The notes: a model not told the origin generated them from the letters alone. A DNA stretch of 25,834 nt from UBA3537 sp965657165 (GCA_965657165.1 CBFHNG010000026.1:1-25834); one strand, 5' to 3'. Numbered from the stretch's first letter, positions 1 to 8,402 are shown. Made by a program: numbers and translations.

Positions 1-329
1 TAGGATTAATTTTTAAAGACGATATTTTTAAAGATTTAAGCATTGGAGATAAGTTAAAAGGTATTGTCAAAAAAATTAGACCCAGTAATAAAATTGACAT
101 CAGTCTTTCCCAAATCGGTTACCGTAATATTGAGCCAAGCGCTCAATCGCTTTTGGATTTTATCAATGATAATAATGGATTTTTAGACATCACTGATAAG
201 TCTTCTCCAGAAGTAATTAGAGAAGTAGTGCAAATGAGCAAAAAGACCTTTAAAAAAGCATTAGGGACACTTTATAAAAAGCGTTTAGTACGTCTTGAAA
301 CCGATGGGATTTATTTAGTCAACAAATAA
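1..329 (+). CDS. CvfB-like S1 RNA-binding protein, C-terminal part (5' end outside window)
   Basis: An open frame runs from the left edge to a TAA at 327-329 and encodes the last 108 residues or so of a protein. The first part carries the end of an S1-like domain (GDKLKGIVKKIRPSNKIDIS). The last 65 residues look like the winged-helix domain that ends CvfB/YitL proteins: a PEVIREVVQMSKKTFKKALG helix-turn-helix stretch, then a basic wing ending in ETDGIYLVNK. CvfB proteins are cytoplasmic RNA binders, known in Staphylococcus to affect virulence gene expression; their target here is unknown. menB starts 9 nt downstream, so this gene is probably transcribed with the menaquinone genes. The family call is from pattern memory on a fragment. 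The missing N-terminus should hold further S1 domains. Confidence 0.75.
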   Translation, partial: GLIFKDDIFKDLSIGDKLKGIVKKIRPSNKIDISLSQIGYRNIEPSAQSLLDFINDNNGFLDITDKSSPEVIREVVQMSKKTFKKALGTLYKKRLVRLETDGIYLVNK

Positions 330-338
330 CACCGAATT

Positions 339-1178
339 ATGAGTACAATACAATGGAAAACTGCAATTGAATTTGAAGATATTACTTACAAAAAGTGTGA
401 TGGGGTAGCGCGAATAGCATTCAATCGTCCAGAAGTAAGAAATGCATTTCGTCCTCAAACAACGTCAGAATTATTAACTGCTTTTCATGATGCCAACGAA
501 GATACTTCCATTGGAGTTGTCTTGTTAAGTTCAGAAGGACCATCGCCAAAAGATGGCGTATTTTCTTTTTGTAGTGGTGGCGATCAAAAAGCACGAGGAC
601 AAGAAGGCTATGTAGGAAAAGATGGTTATCACCGATTGAATATTTTAGAGGTCCAACGACTTATTCGTTTTATGCCTAAAGCTGTGATTGCTGTTGTATC
701 TGGTTGGGCTGTTGGAGGTGGACATAGTTTACATGTTGTTTGCGATTTGACTTTAGCAAGTAAAGAACACGCAATTTTTAAACAAACCGACGCTGATGTT
801 ACAAGTTTTGATGGTGGCTATGGATCTGCATATTTAGCCAAAATGGTTGGTCAAAAAAAAGCACGTGAAATTTTCTTTTTAGGAAGAAATTATTCTGCTC
901 AAGAGGCCTATGAAATGGGTATGGTTAATGCAGTGATTCCTCACGAAGAATTAGAACAAACAGCTTTTGAATGGGCACAAGAAATTTTAGAAAAATCACC
1001 AATTTCAATAAAAATGCTAAAGTTTGCGATGAACCTTACAGACGATGGCATGGTTGGCCAACAAGTTTTTGCAGGAGAAGCCACACGATTGGCCTATATG
1101 ACCGATGAAGCCAAAGAGGGTAGAGATGCATTTTTAGAAAAACGCCCACCAAATTTCAATAAAAAATGGATTCCTTAG
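339..1178 (+). CDS. menB: 1,4-dihydroxy-2-naphthoyl-CoA synthase (MenB)
   Basis: This crotonase-fold enzyme closes the second ring in menaquinone synthesis, turning o-succinylbenzoyl-CoA into 1,4-dihydroxy-2-naphthoyl-CoA in the cytoplasm. The 279 residues are close to the usual length. The MenB-specific stretches are SGGDQKARG (79-87), the oxyanion loop GWAVGGGHSLH (122-132), SFDGGYGSAYLAKMVGQKKA (156-175) and the C-terminal EGRDAFLEKR. Asp151, Ser156 and Tyr253 have the same spacing as Asp185, Ser190 and Tyr287 of the Mycobacterium tuberculosis enzyme. Asp151 marks the bicarbonate-independent type; E. coli MenB has Gly156 there and needs bicarbonate. The start ATG follows the upstream stop by 9 nt, and menA begins one base after the TAG. 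Confidence 0.97.
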   Translation: MSTIQWKTAIEFEDITYKKCDGVARIAFNRPEVRNAFRPQTTSELLTAFHDANEDTSIGVVLLSSEGPSPKDGVFSFCSGGDQKARGQEGYVGKDGYHRLNILEVQRLIRFMPKAVIAVVSGWAVGGGHSLHVVCDLTLASKEHAIFKQTDADVTSFDGGYGSAYLAKMVGQKKAREIFFLGRNYSAQEAYEMGMVNAVIPHEELEQTAFEWAQEILEKSPISIKMLKFAMNLTDDGMVGQQVFAGEATRLAYMTDEAKEGRDAFLEKRPPNFNKKWIP

Positions 1179-1179
1179 T

Positions 1180-2100
1180 ATGGCGCAACTAAAAACTTGG
1201 ATTTCAGCGTTTCGATTGCGCACCTTACCGCTTTCTATTTCAGGAGCGGTTGTAGGTTCAAGTTATGCATATTTCTTAGGTTTTTTTGATCTAGTAATTT
1301 TTATCCTTATAATTCTTACTACGCTTAGTTTTCAGATTTTATCAAATTTAGCCAACGACTATGGCGATGGTATCAAAGGCACAGACAATAGCTCTAGAAT
1401 TGGACCAGAACGGGCCTTACAAAGCGGTGCGATTTCCCCAAAACAAATGAAAAAGGCGATTATCATTAACGCAACATTGAGTGCAATTTTAGCCCTTCTT
1501 TTAACATATACGGCTTTTGGACTTAGTCAACTAATCAACTCATTGATTTTTATTGTTTTAGGAGCACTTTCAATATATGCTGCAATCACCTACACTGTAG
1601 GAAAATCAGCCTATGGTTACAGAGCGCTTGGCGATTTGATGGTGTTTTTATTTTTTGGTTGGCTTAGTGTAATGGGGACGTATTTTTTATTTGCTAAAGA
1701 TCTTAATTCAATACTACTAATTCCAGCATCTGCAATTGGATGTCTTAGTGCTGCTGTTTTAAACTTAAATAACATGAGAGATTTGGAAACAGATTTGAAA
1801 TCTAATAAAATTACATTGGCTGGATATTTAGGGAAAAAATCGTCAAAAATATATCATTTTGCACTGATACTTTCTGCAATCCTGTTAATGTTGATTTTTC
1901 AATATTCAATCTCATACTCAAAAATCATGTATTTGAGTTGGATTGCATTTATACCTTTAATCGTTCATTTAAAGGTTGTTTTTTTTATCAAGAATCCAAA
2001 AGATTTTGATCCCCATTTAAAACTTGTGGCATTATCAACATTTGTTTTGGCTATTTTATTTGCCACAGCACTGATTATTGAAAATTTTTACTCTGAATAA
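1180..2100 (+). CDS. menA: 1,4-dihydroxy-2-naphthoate polyprenyltransferase (MenA)
   Basis: MenA is an integral membrane prenyltransferase of the UbiA family that joins a polyprenyl diphosphate to 1,4-dihydroxy-2-naphthoate, giving demethylmenaquinone. The 306-residue protein shows eight or nine hydrophobic segments. Both Mg-diphosphate motifs are present: NDYGDGIKGTD at 59-69, followed by RIGPERALQSG, and NNMRDLETD at 197-205, followed by LAGYLGKK. The arrangement matches E. coli MenA closely, which separates it from UbiA and from protohaem farnesyltransferase. It starts one base after menB and stops directly before the menC ATG, so the three genes are almost certainly one transcript with coupled translation. 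Confidence 0.96.
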   Translation: MAQLKTWISAFRLRTLPLSISGAVVGSSYAYFLGFFDLVIFILIILTTLSFQILSNLANDYGDGIKGTDNSSRIGPERALQSGAISPKQMKKAIIINATLSAILALLLTYTAFGLSQLINSLIFIVLGALSIYAAITYTVGKSAYGYRALGDLMVFLFFGWLSVMGTYFLFAKDLNSILLIPASAIGCLSAAVLNLNNMRDLETDLKSNKITLAGYLGKKSSKIYHFALILSAILLMLIFQYSISYSKIMYLSWIAFIPLIVHLKVVFFIKNPKDFDPHLKLVALSTFVLAILFATALIIENFYSE

Positions 2101-3144
2101 ATGATAAAAATGAAAGCCTCGTTTTATAAATATGAATTAAAATTTAAACAAGCTAGTGGAACTTCTAGAGGCGTATTGACCACCAAAGATACGTGGTTTA
2201 TCACTATTAAAAATAAAAATCATATTGGTATTGGAGAGTGTGGGATGTTTCGTGGATTGAGTTGTGATGATAGACCTGATTTTGAGCAAACATTACAATG
2301 GGCCTGCGATCATATTAATTTGGGTTTAGATAGTTTATTAAAAAAATTAATCGAATTCCCTTCGATTCAATTTGGTTTAGAAATGGCTTTTTTAGATTTA
2401 AAAGCAAAATCTTCACATGTTTTATTTCCATCAAAATTTACAGAAGGTAAGGACTCTATTCCCATTAATGGATTGATATGGATGGGTGATAAGCAGTTTA
2501 TGAAATCTCAGATTCGTACTAAACTTGACGAAGGATTTGATTGTTTAAAAATGAAAATTGGCGCTATAGATTTTGAAACGGAGTTGGCTCTTATTCAATC
2601 GATTAGAAAAGAATTTGACACCAAAACCATTGAGATTCGTGTGGATGCCAATGGAGCTTTTTTACCTTCTGATGCTTTGGAAAAACTCAAGCGTTTATCA
2701 GATTATGATTTACATTCGATTGAGCAACCCATACAACAAGGCCAATATGATGCAATGGCCAAACTTTGTGATAAAACACCACTTCCTATTGCACTTGATG
2801 AAGAACTAATTGGAGTTCACGATGTAATAAAACGCAAACAATTACTACAAACTATTAATCCTCAATATATCATTCTCAAGCCCACTCTTGTTGGTGGGTT
2901 TTTAGGAAGTCAATCTTGGATAGACTTGGCTGAAGATCAACATATTGGATGGTGGATTACAAGCGCATTAGAAAGTAATATTGGACTTAATGCTATTGCC
3001 CAATGGACCTACAGTCTAAATGTCGAAAGACCTCAAGGTTTGGGAACAGGAATGCTTTTTTCGAATAATTTTTTATCGCCATTACAAATAAATAATGGTA
3101 ATTTGCAGTACAACCCAAAAGAAAAGTGGAATTTTAAAATTTAA
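2101..3144 (+). CDS. menC: o-succinylbenzoate synthase (MenC), enolase superfamily
   Basis: MenC dehydrates 2-succinyl-6-hydroxy-2,4-cyclohexadiene-1-carboxylate to o-succinylbenzoate. The 347-residue protein has an enolase-type N-terminal capping domain (about 1-100) and a modified TIM barrel. The catalytic set is complete: Lys150 and Lys152 (LKMKIG), the metal ligands Asp182 (RVDANG), Glu208 (SIEQP) and Asp233 (ALDEE), and Lys260 (ILKPTLVGG). The order and spacing agree with K131/K133, D161, E190, D213 and K235 of E. coli OSBS. Sequence alone cannot always tell OSBS from dipeptide epimerase or N-acylamino acid racemase, but its place between menA and menE settles the call. The ATG at 2101 directly follows the menA stop; a second in-frame ATG lies three codons in. 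Confidence 0.95.
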   Translation: MIKMKASFYKYELKFKQASGTSRGVLTTKDTWFITIKNKNHIGIGECGMFRGLSCDDRPDFEQTLQWACDHINLGLDSLLKKLIEFPSIQFGLEMAFLDLKAKSSHVLFPSKFTEGKDSIPINGLIWMGDKQFMKSQIRTKLDEGFDCLKMKIGAIDFETELALIQSIRKEFDTKTIEIRVDANGAFLPSDALEKLKRLSDYDLHSIEQPIQQGQYDAMAKLCDKTPLPIALDEELIGVHDVIKRKQLLQTINPQYIILKPTLVGGFLGSQSWIDLAEDQHIGWWITSALESNIGLNAIAQWTYSLNVERPQGLGTGMLFSNNFLSPLQINNGNLQYNPKEKWNFKI

Positions 3145-3147
3145 ACT

Positions 3148-4074
3148 ATGTATATCAAACAAGCATTTAAAGTTGAACATGATTGGTGGTTATATCTCGT
3201 TGGAGTAATTATTATTTTTATTGGAGTAATGATTGGACAAATTCCTTTTACAGTTGCAGTTATAGCAAAAGCGGTAGCCGATGGAGGTAATTTATCAGCT
3301 ATGGACACCGCTTCCATGATGTCCATTTTGGATTCAAATTTGAATTTGTTTTTGATGCTTTTATCTTTTGCTGTAGGGCTAGCCGCAGTTTTTTTAGTGG
3401 CAAAGTATATTCATAAACAAACTTTAAGAAGTCTTACAACTTCTAGAGTTTCAATTGATTGGAGCCGTTTTTGGTTTGCTTTTCTAATTTGGGGGGTAAC
3501 AACAGCTTGTTTTATTTTATTGGAATATTACGCCTCACCAGAAAATTACACCTTTAATTTTAAACCCATCCCATTTCTAATTTTAGTATTAATTTCAGTT
3601 GTTTTTATTCCGTTACAAACTAGTTTTGAAGAATATTTTTTTAGAGGTTATTTGATGCAAGGCCTTGGTGTTTTGGTTAAAAACAGATGGATACCATTGA
3701 TTTTTACATCTACATTATTTGGGTTAATGCACATTGCAAATCCAGAAATTGAGAAATTGGGTTATGTGCTTTTGGTTCATTACATAGGGACAGGATTTTT
3801 ATTGGGTATAATGACTCTTATGGACGAAGGTCTAGAGTTGGCATTGGGTTTTCATGCGGCCAATAATCTTATTGCCGCGCTTCTTGTTACTGCAGATTGG
3901 ACAGCATTTCAAACCCATTCTATTTTAAAAGATATTTCTGAACCAGAAATGTCAAATGTAGAAGTGTTCTTTCCTGTTGTAATCATATATCCAATTGTTT
4001 TGTTTGTTTTTGCCAAAAAATATAATTGGATCAATTGGAAAGAAAAATTATTTGGAACTGTAACTAACAACTAG
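3148..4074 (+). CDS. CPBP family intramembrane metalloprotease
   Basis: This 308-residue membrane protein has about eight hydrophobic segments. The three CPBP (Abi, Rce1-like) motifs are complete: EEYFFR at 161-166, FGLMH at 191-195 and HAANN at 236-240, which together supply the Glu and His residues of the active site. Family members cleave or process membrane and prenylated proteins, and some give self-immunity to bacteriocins; the substrate here is not known. The gene sits inside the menaquinone operon, 3 nt after menC and in the same frame as menE, only TTT away from its start. It is not a recognised enzyme of the pathway, so any role (for instance in processing or quality control of quinone-related membrane proteins) is inference. 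Confidence 0.93.
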   Translation: MYIKQAFKVEHDWWLYLVGVIIIFIGVMIGQIPFTVAVIAKAVADGGNLSAMDTASMMSILDSNLNLFLMLLSFAVGLAAVFLVAKYIHKQTLRSLTTSRVSIDWSRFWFAFLIWGVTTACFILLEYYASPENYTFNFKPIPFLILVLISVVFIPLQTSFEEYFFRGYLMQGLGVLVKNRWIPLIFTSTLFGLMHIANPEIEKLGYVLLVHYIGTGFLLGIMTLMDEGLELALGFHAANNLIAALLVTADWTAFQTHSILKDISEPEMSNVEVFFPVVIIYPIVLFVFAKKYNWINWKEKLFGTVTNN

Positions 4075-4077
4075 TTT

Positions 4078-5145
4078 TTGAGCACAAATACCGTTTATAA
4101 TAACTTTAACCAAGCGTTTCAACTGGACGGTGTTCACTACACTATTGAATCCATAAAAATATTGGCAGAGAGCCTTATTTTAAGTGATAATGTAAATGAG
4201 GCACACTTAGGAGAATTTATCCTGAACTGGATTGATAATTCAAAGGCTATAGTCCTAAAAACTTCTGGAACAACATCCCAACCTAAGCATATTACAGTTT
4301 TAAAATCTGCCTTTGTCAATTCTGCAAAAGCAACTGGTATTTTTTTTAATTTAAGTCCTGGGAATTCTGCTCTTTGCTGTTTACCGTTTTCTTATATAGC
4401 CGCAAAAATGATGTTTGTTCGCGCTTGGGTTCTAGGTTTAAAATTGGATATTATAGAACCCTCTTCAAATCCATTAAAAGACATTACACAACAATATGAT
4501 TTTTCGGCTATGGTGCCATTACAAGTTCATAATTCCTTTTCAAAATTAAATCAAATTAAAACTCTTCTTGTAGGGGGTGCACCCGTTTCTAAGACTTTAC
4601 AAAATCAATTGAAAGGACACCCATCATCGATTTTTGAAACCTATGGGATGACAGAAACAGTCAGTCATATTGCTGCAAAAAATTTATCGAAAGGAGAAGG
4701 GGTATTTATAATTTTACCTGATATTTCAATTGATGTTGATGAAAATGATTGCCTAGTGGTCAAAGCTCCAAAACTAACATCGGAGGTTTTGTACACAAAT
4801 GACGTAGTTACTCTCGTTTCGAATGATTCCTTTATATGGTTAGGTCGATTTGATAATGTGATGAACTCGGGGGGAATAAAAATTTATCCAGAGCAGATAG
4901 AGAAAGTCCTACAAGATCAAATCAGCAATCGATTTTATATCACTTCAATTCCAGACAAATTACTAGGGCAAAAAGTAATTCTAATTATTGAGGGAAAATC
5001 ACAGGAGTTAGAATTAGATTTTAGTGAAATTGACACAAATAAACGTCCAAAAAATATCTACTTTATAAAAGAATTTTGTAAAACAAGTTCAGGGAAAATT
5101 CAACGTCAAAAAACGCTTGAATCATTAAACTTGAATCACTCCTAA
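4078..5145 (+). CDS. menE: o-succinylbenzoate-CoA ligase (MenE), TTG start
   Basis: MenE adenylates o-succinylbenzoate with ATP and transfers it to CoA, making the substrate of MenB. The ANL motifs are present in order: the phosphate-binding loop TSGTTSQPK (62-70, with Ser-Gln where most relatives have Gly-Lys), ETYGMTE (187-193), GRFDN (256-260), SGGIKIYPEQIE (264-275) and the C-terminal SSGKIQR with catalytic Lys340. At 355 residues it is about 100 shorter than E. coli MenE, which I recall as normal for Bacteroidetes. No ATG occurs near the N-terminus. The frame opens after the CPBP stop TAG (4072-4074) with TTT and then TTG, so TTG at 4078 is the only sensible start. The 3' end overlaps the convergent carboxylase gene by 21 bp. 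Confidence 0.94.
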   Translation: MSTNTVYNNFNQAFQLDGVHYTIESIKILAESLILSDNVNEAHLGEFILNWIDNSKAIVLKTSGTTSQPKHITVLKSAFVNSAKATGIFFNLSPGNSALCCLPFSYIAAKMMFVRAWVLGLKLDIIEPSSNPLKDITQQYDFSAMVPLQVHNSFSKLNQIKTLLVGGAPVSKTLQNQLKGHPSSIFETYGMTETVSHIAAKNLSKGEGVFIILPDISIDVDENDCLVVKAPKLTSEVLYTNDVVTLVSNDSFIWLGRFDNVMNSGGIKIYPEQIEKVLQDQISNRFYITSIPDKLLGQKVILIIEGKSQELELDFSEIDTNKRPKNIYFIKEFCKTSSGKIQRQKTLESLNLNHS

Positions 5146-6753
5146 ATTAAAATCTTTTTCAATTGGGGCATGGTTTGCGGCCTCAATTCCCATACTAATC
5201 CACTTTCGTGTATCAAGAGGGTTGATAACCGCATCCGTCCAAAGTCGCGCCGCCGCATAAAAAGGCGAAACCTGTTCGTCATATTTTTGTTTAATTTTTG
5301 AAAGTAATTCGGCTTCTTGTTGTTCGGATATTTTTTTTCCTTGTTTCTTGAGTGCAGCGGTTTCTATTTGTAATAAAACCTTAGCGGCACTATTACCGCT
5401 CATTACAGCTAATTCCGCACTGGGCCAAGCCACAATTAATCTAGGGTCGTAGGCCTTGCCACACATTGCATAATTTCCTGCACCGTAGCTATTACCTGTA
5501 ACGATAGTAAATTTTGGTACAACACTGTTACTTACAGCATTCACCATTTTTGCACCATCTTTTATTATTCCACTATGTTCACTTTTACTACCGACCATAA
5601 ACCCTGTAACATCTTGTAAAAACACCAATGGAATTTTTTTCTGATTACAATTGGCAATAAAACGTGTGGCTTTGTCTGCGCTATCATTATAAATAACGCC
5701 ACCAAACTGCATTTCTCCTTTTTTGGTTTTAACCAACTTACGTTGATTGGCTACAATCCCAACAGCCCAACCATCAATTCGAGCATAACAAGTGATGATG
5801 GTTTTTCCATAACTTGCTTTGTATTCTTCAAATTCTGAACGATCTACCAATCTTTTAATGATTTCATAACTATCATACTGATCGGCTCTAGAACGTGGTA
5901 GAATTCCAAAAATATCCTCTGGATTTTCTTTGGGTTTTACGGCTTTTATTCGGTTAAATCCAGCATTTTCTGCAGCCCCAATTTTGTCCATAATGGATTT
6001 AATTTTATCCAAAGCATCTTTGTCATCGCTAGCTTTATAATCTGTTACACCACTAATTTCACAGTGGGTCGTAGCACCACCAAGAGTTTCATTGTCTATG
6101 CTTTCTCCAATAGCTGCTTTTACCAAATAGCTACCAGCTAAAAATATACTAGCTGTTTTATCCACAATAATGGCTTCATCACTCATTATAGGTAGATAAG
6201 CACCACCAGCGACACAACTTCCCATAATGGCCGAAATTTGTGTAATTCCCATACTACTCATAATGGCATTGTTTCTAAAAATTCGACCAAAATGTTCTTT
6301 ATCGGGGAAAATTTCGTCTTGCATCGGCAAATACACTCCTGCAGAATCCACCAAATATATGATGGGGAGTTTGTTTTCAATAGCAATTTCTTGTGCTCTT
6401 AAATTCTTTTTGGCAGTAATTGGAAACCAAGCACCAGCTTTTACTGTGGCATCATTGGCTACGACTACACATTGCTTTTTTGCAATATATCCAATTATTA
6501 CAACCACACCGCCAGATGGACAACCACCATGATTACTATACATACCCTCGCCAGCAAAAGCACCAATTTCAATGGATTCAGATTTTGGATCTAAAAGATA
6601 ATCTATACGCTCACGAGCAGTCATTTTGCCCTTGGCGTGTTGTTTTTCAATTTTTGAAGTTCCTCCACCGAGTTTGACTTTTGCAAAGCGTTTTCTAAGG
6701 TCGGATAAAAGCAGTTTGTTTTGATCTTCGTTTTTATTGAAATTTAGATCCAT
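5125..6753 (-). CDS. Acyl-CoA carboxylase beta subunit, methylcrotonoyl-CoA carboxylase-like
   Basis: This is the biotin-dependent carboxyltransferase subunit (542 residues), which moves CO2 from biotin to an acyl-CoA. The N- and C-terminal crotonase-like halves are both present: KQHAKGKMTARERID (37-51), VANDATVKAG (98-107), GSCVAGGAYLP (178-188), FLQDVTGFMVG (378-388) and GNSYGAGNYAMCGKAYDPR (420-438). The NYAMCGKAY stretch and the end pattern AARLWTDAVINPLDTRKW match methylcrotonoyl- and geranyl-CoA carboxylases better than propionyl- or acetyl-CoA carboxylases. This would place it in leucine breakdown. The biotin carboxylase/biotin carrier alpha subunit is not in this window. The gene is convergent with menE, overlapping it by 21 bp, and divergent from the pirin gene. 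Confidence 0.9.
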   Translation of the reverse strand: MDLNFNKNEDQNKLLLSDLRKRFAKVKLGGGTSKIEKQHAKGKMTARERIDYLLDPKSESIEIGAFAGEGMYSNHGGCPSGGVVVIIGYIAKKQCVVVANDATVKAGAWFPITAKKNLRAQEIAIENKLPIIYLVDSAGVYLPMQDEIFPDKEHFGRIFRNNAIMSSMGITQISAIMGSCVAGGAYLPIMSDEAIIVDKTASIFLAGSYLVKAAIGESIDNETLGGATTHCEISGVTDYKASDDKDALDKIKSIMDKIGAAENAGFNRIKAVKPKENPEDIFGILPRSRADQYDSYEIIKRLVDRSEFEEYKASYGKTIITCYARIDGWAVGIVANQRKLVKTKKGEMQFGGVIYNDSADKATRFIANCNQKKIPLVFLQDVTGFMVGSKSEHSGIIKDGAKMVNAVSNSVVPKFTIVTGNSYGAGNYAMCGKAYDPRLIVAWPSAELAVMSGNSAAKVLLQIETAALKKQGKKISEQQEAELLSKIKQKYDEQVSPFYAAARLWTDAVINPLDTRKWISMGIEAANHAPIEKDFNLGVIQV

Positions 6754-6767
6754 ATATGATATCTTTG
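6737..6767 (+). promoter_or_regulatory. Putative promoter for the pirin gene
   Basis: TATCTTTG at 6760-6767 fits the Bacteroidetes -7 element TAnnTTTG, with TTG at 6737-6739 and 20 nt between. Transcription would start near 6774, leaving an 80-nt leader before the ATG at 6855. The -33 element would lie inside the first codons of the divergent carboxylase gene. Confidence 0.5.
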
Positions 6768-6770
6768 TAG

Positions 6771-6778
6771 CAAAAGTA
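6771..6778 (-). promoter_or_regulatory. Putative -7 element for the carboxylase gene
   Basis: CAAAAGTA on the + strand reads TACTTTTG on the - strand, a perfect TAnnTTTG. It lies 18 nt before the carboxylase ATG, so the leader would be only about a dozen nt. No TTG was found at the expected -33 distance, so this is a half match. It faces the pirin -7 element across 3 nt. Confidence 0.4.
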
Positions 6779-6854
6779 ACAATATTCTACATTTTTTAGA
6801 TTTAGTTTAACGAAGATTTACAATTCTTAACGATTACCTTTTAAAATACTTTTT

Positions 6855-7577
6855 ATGAAGATGATTTTTCACCCTTCAAGTTCACGTGGCTATGCCAATC
6901 ATGGTTGGTTAGAAGCTAATCACTCTTTTAGTTTTGCACGCTTTTTTGATCCTAATAAAATGAATTTTGGGGCACTTCGTGTCTTGAATGACGATAAAAT
7001 TGCTCCAAGTATGGGTTTTGGTACACATCCTCATGACAATATGGAAATCATTACTGTGCCGCTTTCTGGGATTCTAAAGCACAAAGACTCCGTGACAGAG
7101 CAGTGGCTGACTGTTGAAGCAGGGGAAGTTCAAGTGATGTCGGCTGGAACAGGTGTTTATCATTCTGAAATGAATGCATCGTCAACAGAAGAATTAAGGT
7201 TATTCCAGATTTGGATTTCAACAAATAGAGAAGACGTATCACCACGTTATGATCAAAAACATTTTGAGCTGGTTTCTTCTGGAGAATTACAAATTTTGGT
7301 AGAATCTATGGATGATTTTAAATTAGAAACAAGTTTGAAAATTTATCAGAATGCCCAAATTTCTAGAATGAATTTGAACGCAGGTGATCAATTTTTGTAT
7401 CCCTTAAAAACAGACGCTCATGGTGTATATGTAATGCAAGTCTATGGGGTTTCAACAATTGAAAATCAACAACTTAATCAAAGAGATGCCTTAGGAATTT
7501 CTAATGTAAACCAGTTTGAAATCGTTGCACAACAAGAGTCACAGCTATTGTTTATTGAAGTTCCAATGAAATTTTAG
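6855..7577 (+). CDS. Pirin family protein (YhaK/YhhW-like bicupin)
   Basis: This is a 240-residue cytoplasmic bicupin. The N-terminal cupin has the pirin signature with the four metal ligands of this family: His58 and His60 (GTHPHDNMEII), His103 and Glu105 (VYHSEMN). The opening SSRGYANHGWLEANHSFSFA is typical of the pirin-like proteins E. coli YhhW and YhaK. YhhW has quercetin 2,3-dioxygenase activity in vitro, but the natural role of most bacterial pirins is unknown, so no substrate is assigned. The second cupin (about 130-235) is degenerate, as usual. The start is ATG 6855, with a possible alternative ATG two codons later. The 3' end overlaps the convergent DUF3667 gene by 26 bp. Confidence 0.93.
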   Translation: MKMIFHPSSSRGYANHGWLEANHSFSFARFFDPNKMNFGALRVLNDDKIAPSMGFGTHPHDNMEIITVPLSGILKHKDSVTEQWLTVEAGEVQVMSAGTGVYHSEMNASSTEELRLFQIWISTNREDVSPRYDQKHFELVSSGELQILVESMDDFKLETSLKIYQNAQISRMNLNAGDQFLYPLKTDAHGVYVMQVYGVSTIENQQLNQRDALGISNVNQFEIVAQQESQLLFIEVPMKF

Positions 7578-8334
7578 TGAAGTTGTTTAAAATAAAAATT
7601 AGAGCAAAAATAATAAAGCTTAAAAAGGTATAAATCATATAGCTGATTATGGTTCTTACAACATTCCAAAACCGACGTCCTGATTTAAAAAATTTCCAAT
7701 ACACAAAATACACATATAATACAGCTAAAAAACTGGATAGAAAATCTAAAAAATCATTCTTAAGCGGTGCATTTATCAATAAAATAATTGCAGAAATAAA
7801 AGCTTGTTGGCCAGTGATGTAAAGATTGATGACAAAATGTTCAAAATAATTTACTTTAAAATGCCAAAATACAACCCAAGAGGCTAATGAAAAAAGTGGT
7901 ATTGAAAGGAGAACTAAATAAGTATAGTTCTTTGATAACCAAATAAAAAACTCAGGGACTACAACTTTTCCTTCATCAATTGAGATGTTAACTGAACTGT
8001 CTACATCTTCCATCATCCCAGCAACAACATTCTCTAGCCAAGTGTTTTCTCCTGTCAGGCGTATTGAAATATAATAAAAAGATGAAAGGATGATGACATA
8101 AACTACAGGTTTAAAATAGCGTTTTCTTTGCCCACCCAAATAAGCTCGAATGGTGCTTCCAGGTCTTAAAAAAAGTTCTTTTAGAGTGAATAGAAACCCG
8201 TTTTTAATAAAAAAAACTGCCTGAAACAATTCTTGTACAACACTTTTATAGTTGATTTTCCCAACACCTGTATGTTGTCCACAAGTAGAGCAGAAGTTCT
8301 TTCTTGCAATGCCATTGCAGTTTTTGCATTTCAT
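7552..8334 (-). CDS. DUF3667 zinc-ribbon membrane protein
   Basis: This is a 260-residue protein of unknown function. The N-terminus holds a short zinc ribbon with two CxxC pairs, Cys3/Cys6 and Cys15/Cys18 (FCSTCGQ). A family-typical stretch follows: a long amphipathic region, then LFLRPGSTIRAYLGGQRKRY, then about five membrane segments from residue 75 to the end. This layout is characteristic of DUF3667, which is widespread in Bacteroidetes and often present in several copies. The ribbon should face the cytoplasm, ahead of the first helix. Its 3' end overlaps the pirin gene by 26 bp. The 55-residue gene upstream on the same strand is 68 nt away, so they may share a transcript. Confidence 0.85.
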   Translation of the reverse strand: MKCKNCNGIARKNFCSTCGQHTGVGKINYKSVVQELFQAVFFIKNGFLFTLKELFLRPGSTIRAYLGGQRKRYFKPVVYVIILSSFYYISIRLTGENTWLENVVAGMMEDVDSSVNISIDEGKVVVPEFFIWLSKNYTYLVLLSIPLFSLASWVVFWHFKVNYFEHFVINLYITGQQAFISAIILLINAPLKNDFLDFLSSFLAVLYVYFVYWKFFKSGRRFWNVVRTIISYMIYTFLSFIIFALIFILNNFTKISLELQ

Positions 8335-8402
8335 AGTTAAAAAGTAAAATATATTAACTAATTTGACTCTACTTTTATGCTATTCTTTAGTTGCTCTTTT
8401 AT

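Noticed and set aside
3148..4074. CPBP protease as a bacteriocin immunity or abortive infection gene
   Set aside because: It lies in a housekeeping menaquinone operon with no toxin or bacteriocin gene nearby; only the protease family call is supported.
6227..6677. Two + strand frames (101 and 85 residues) within the carboxylase gene
   Set aside because: They are antisense to a strongly conserved carboxyltransferase and show no family pattern or start signal.
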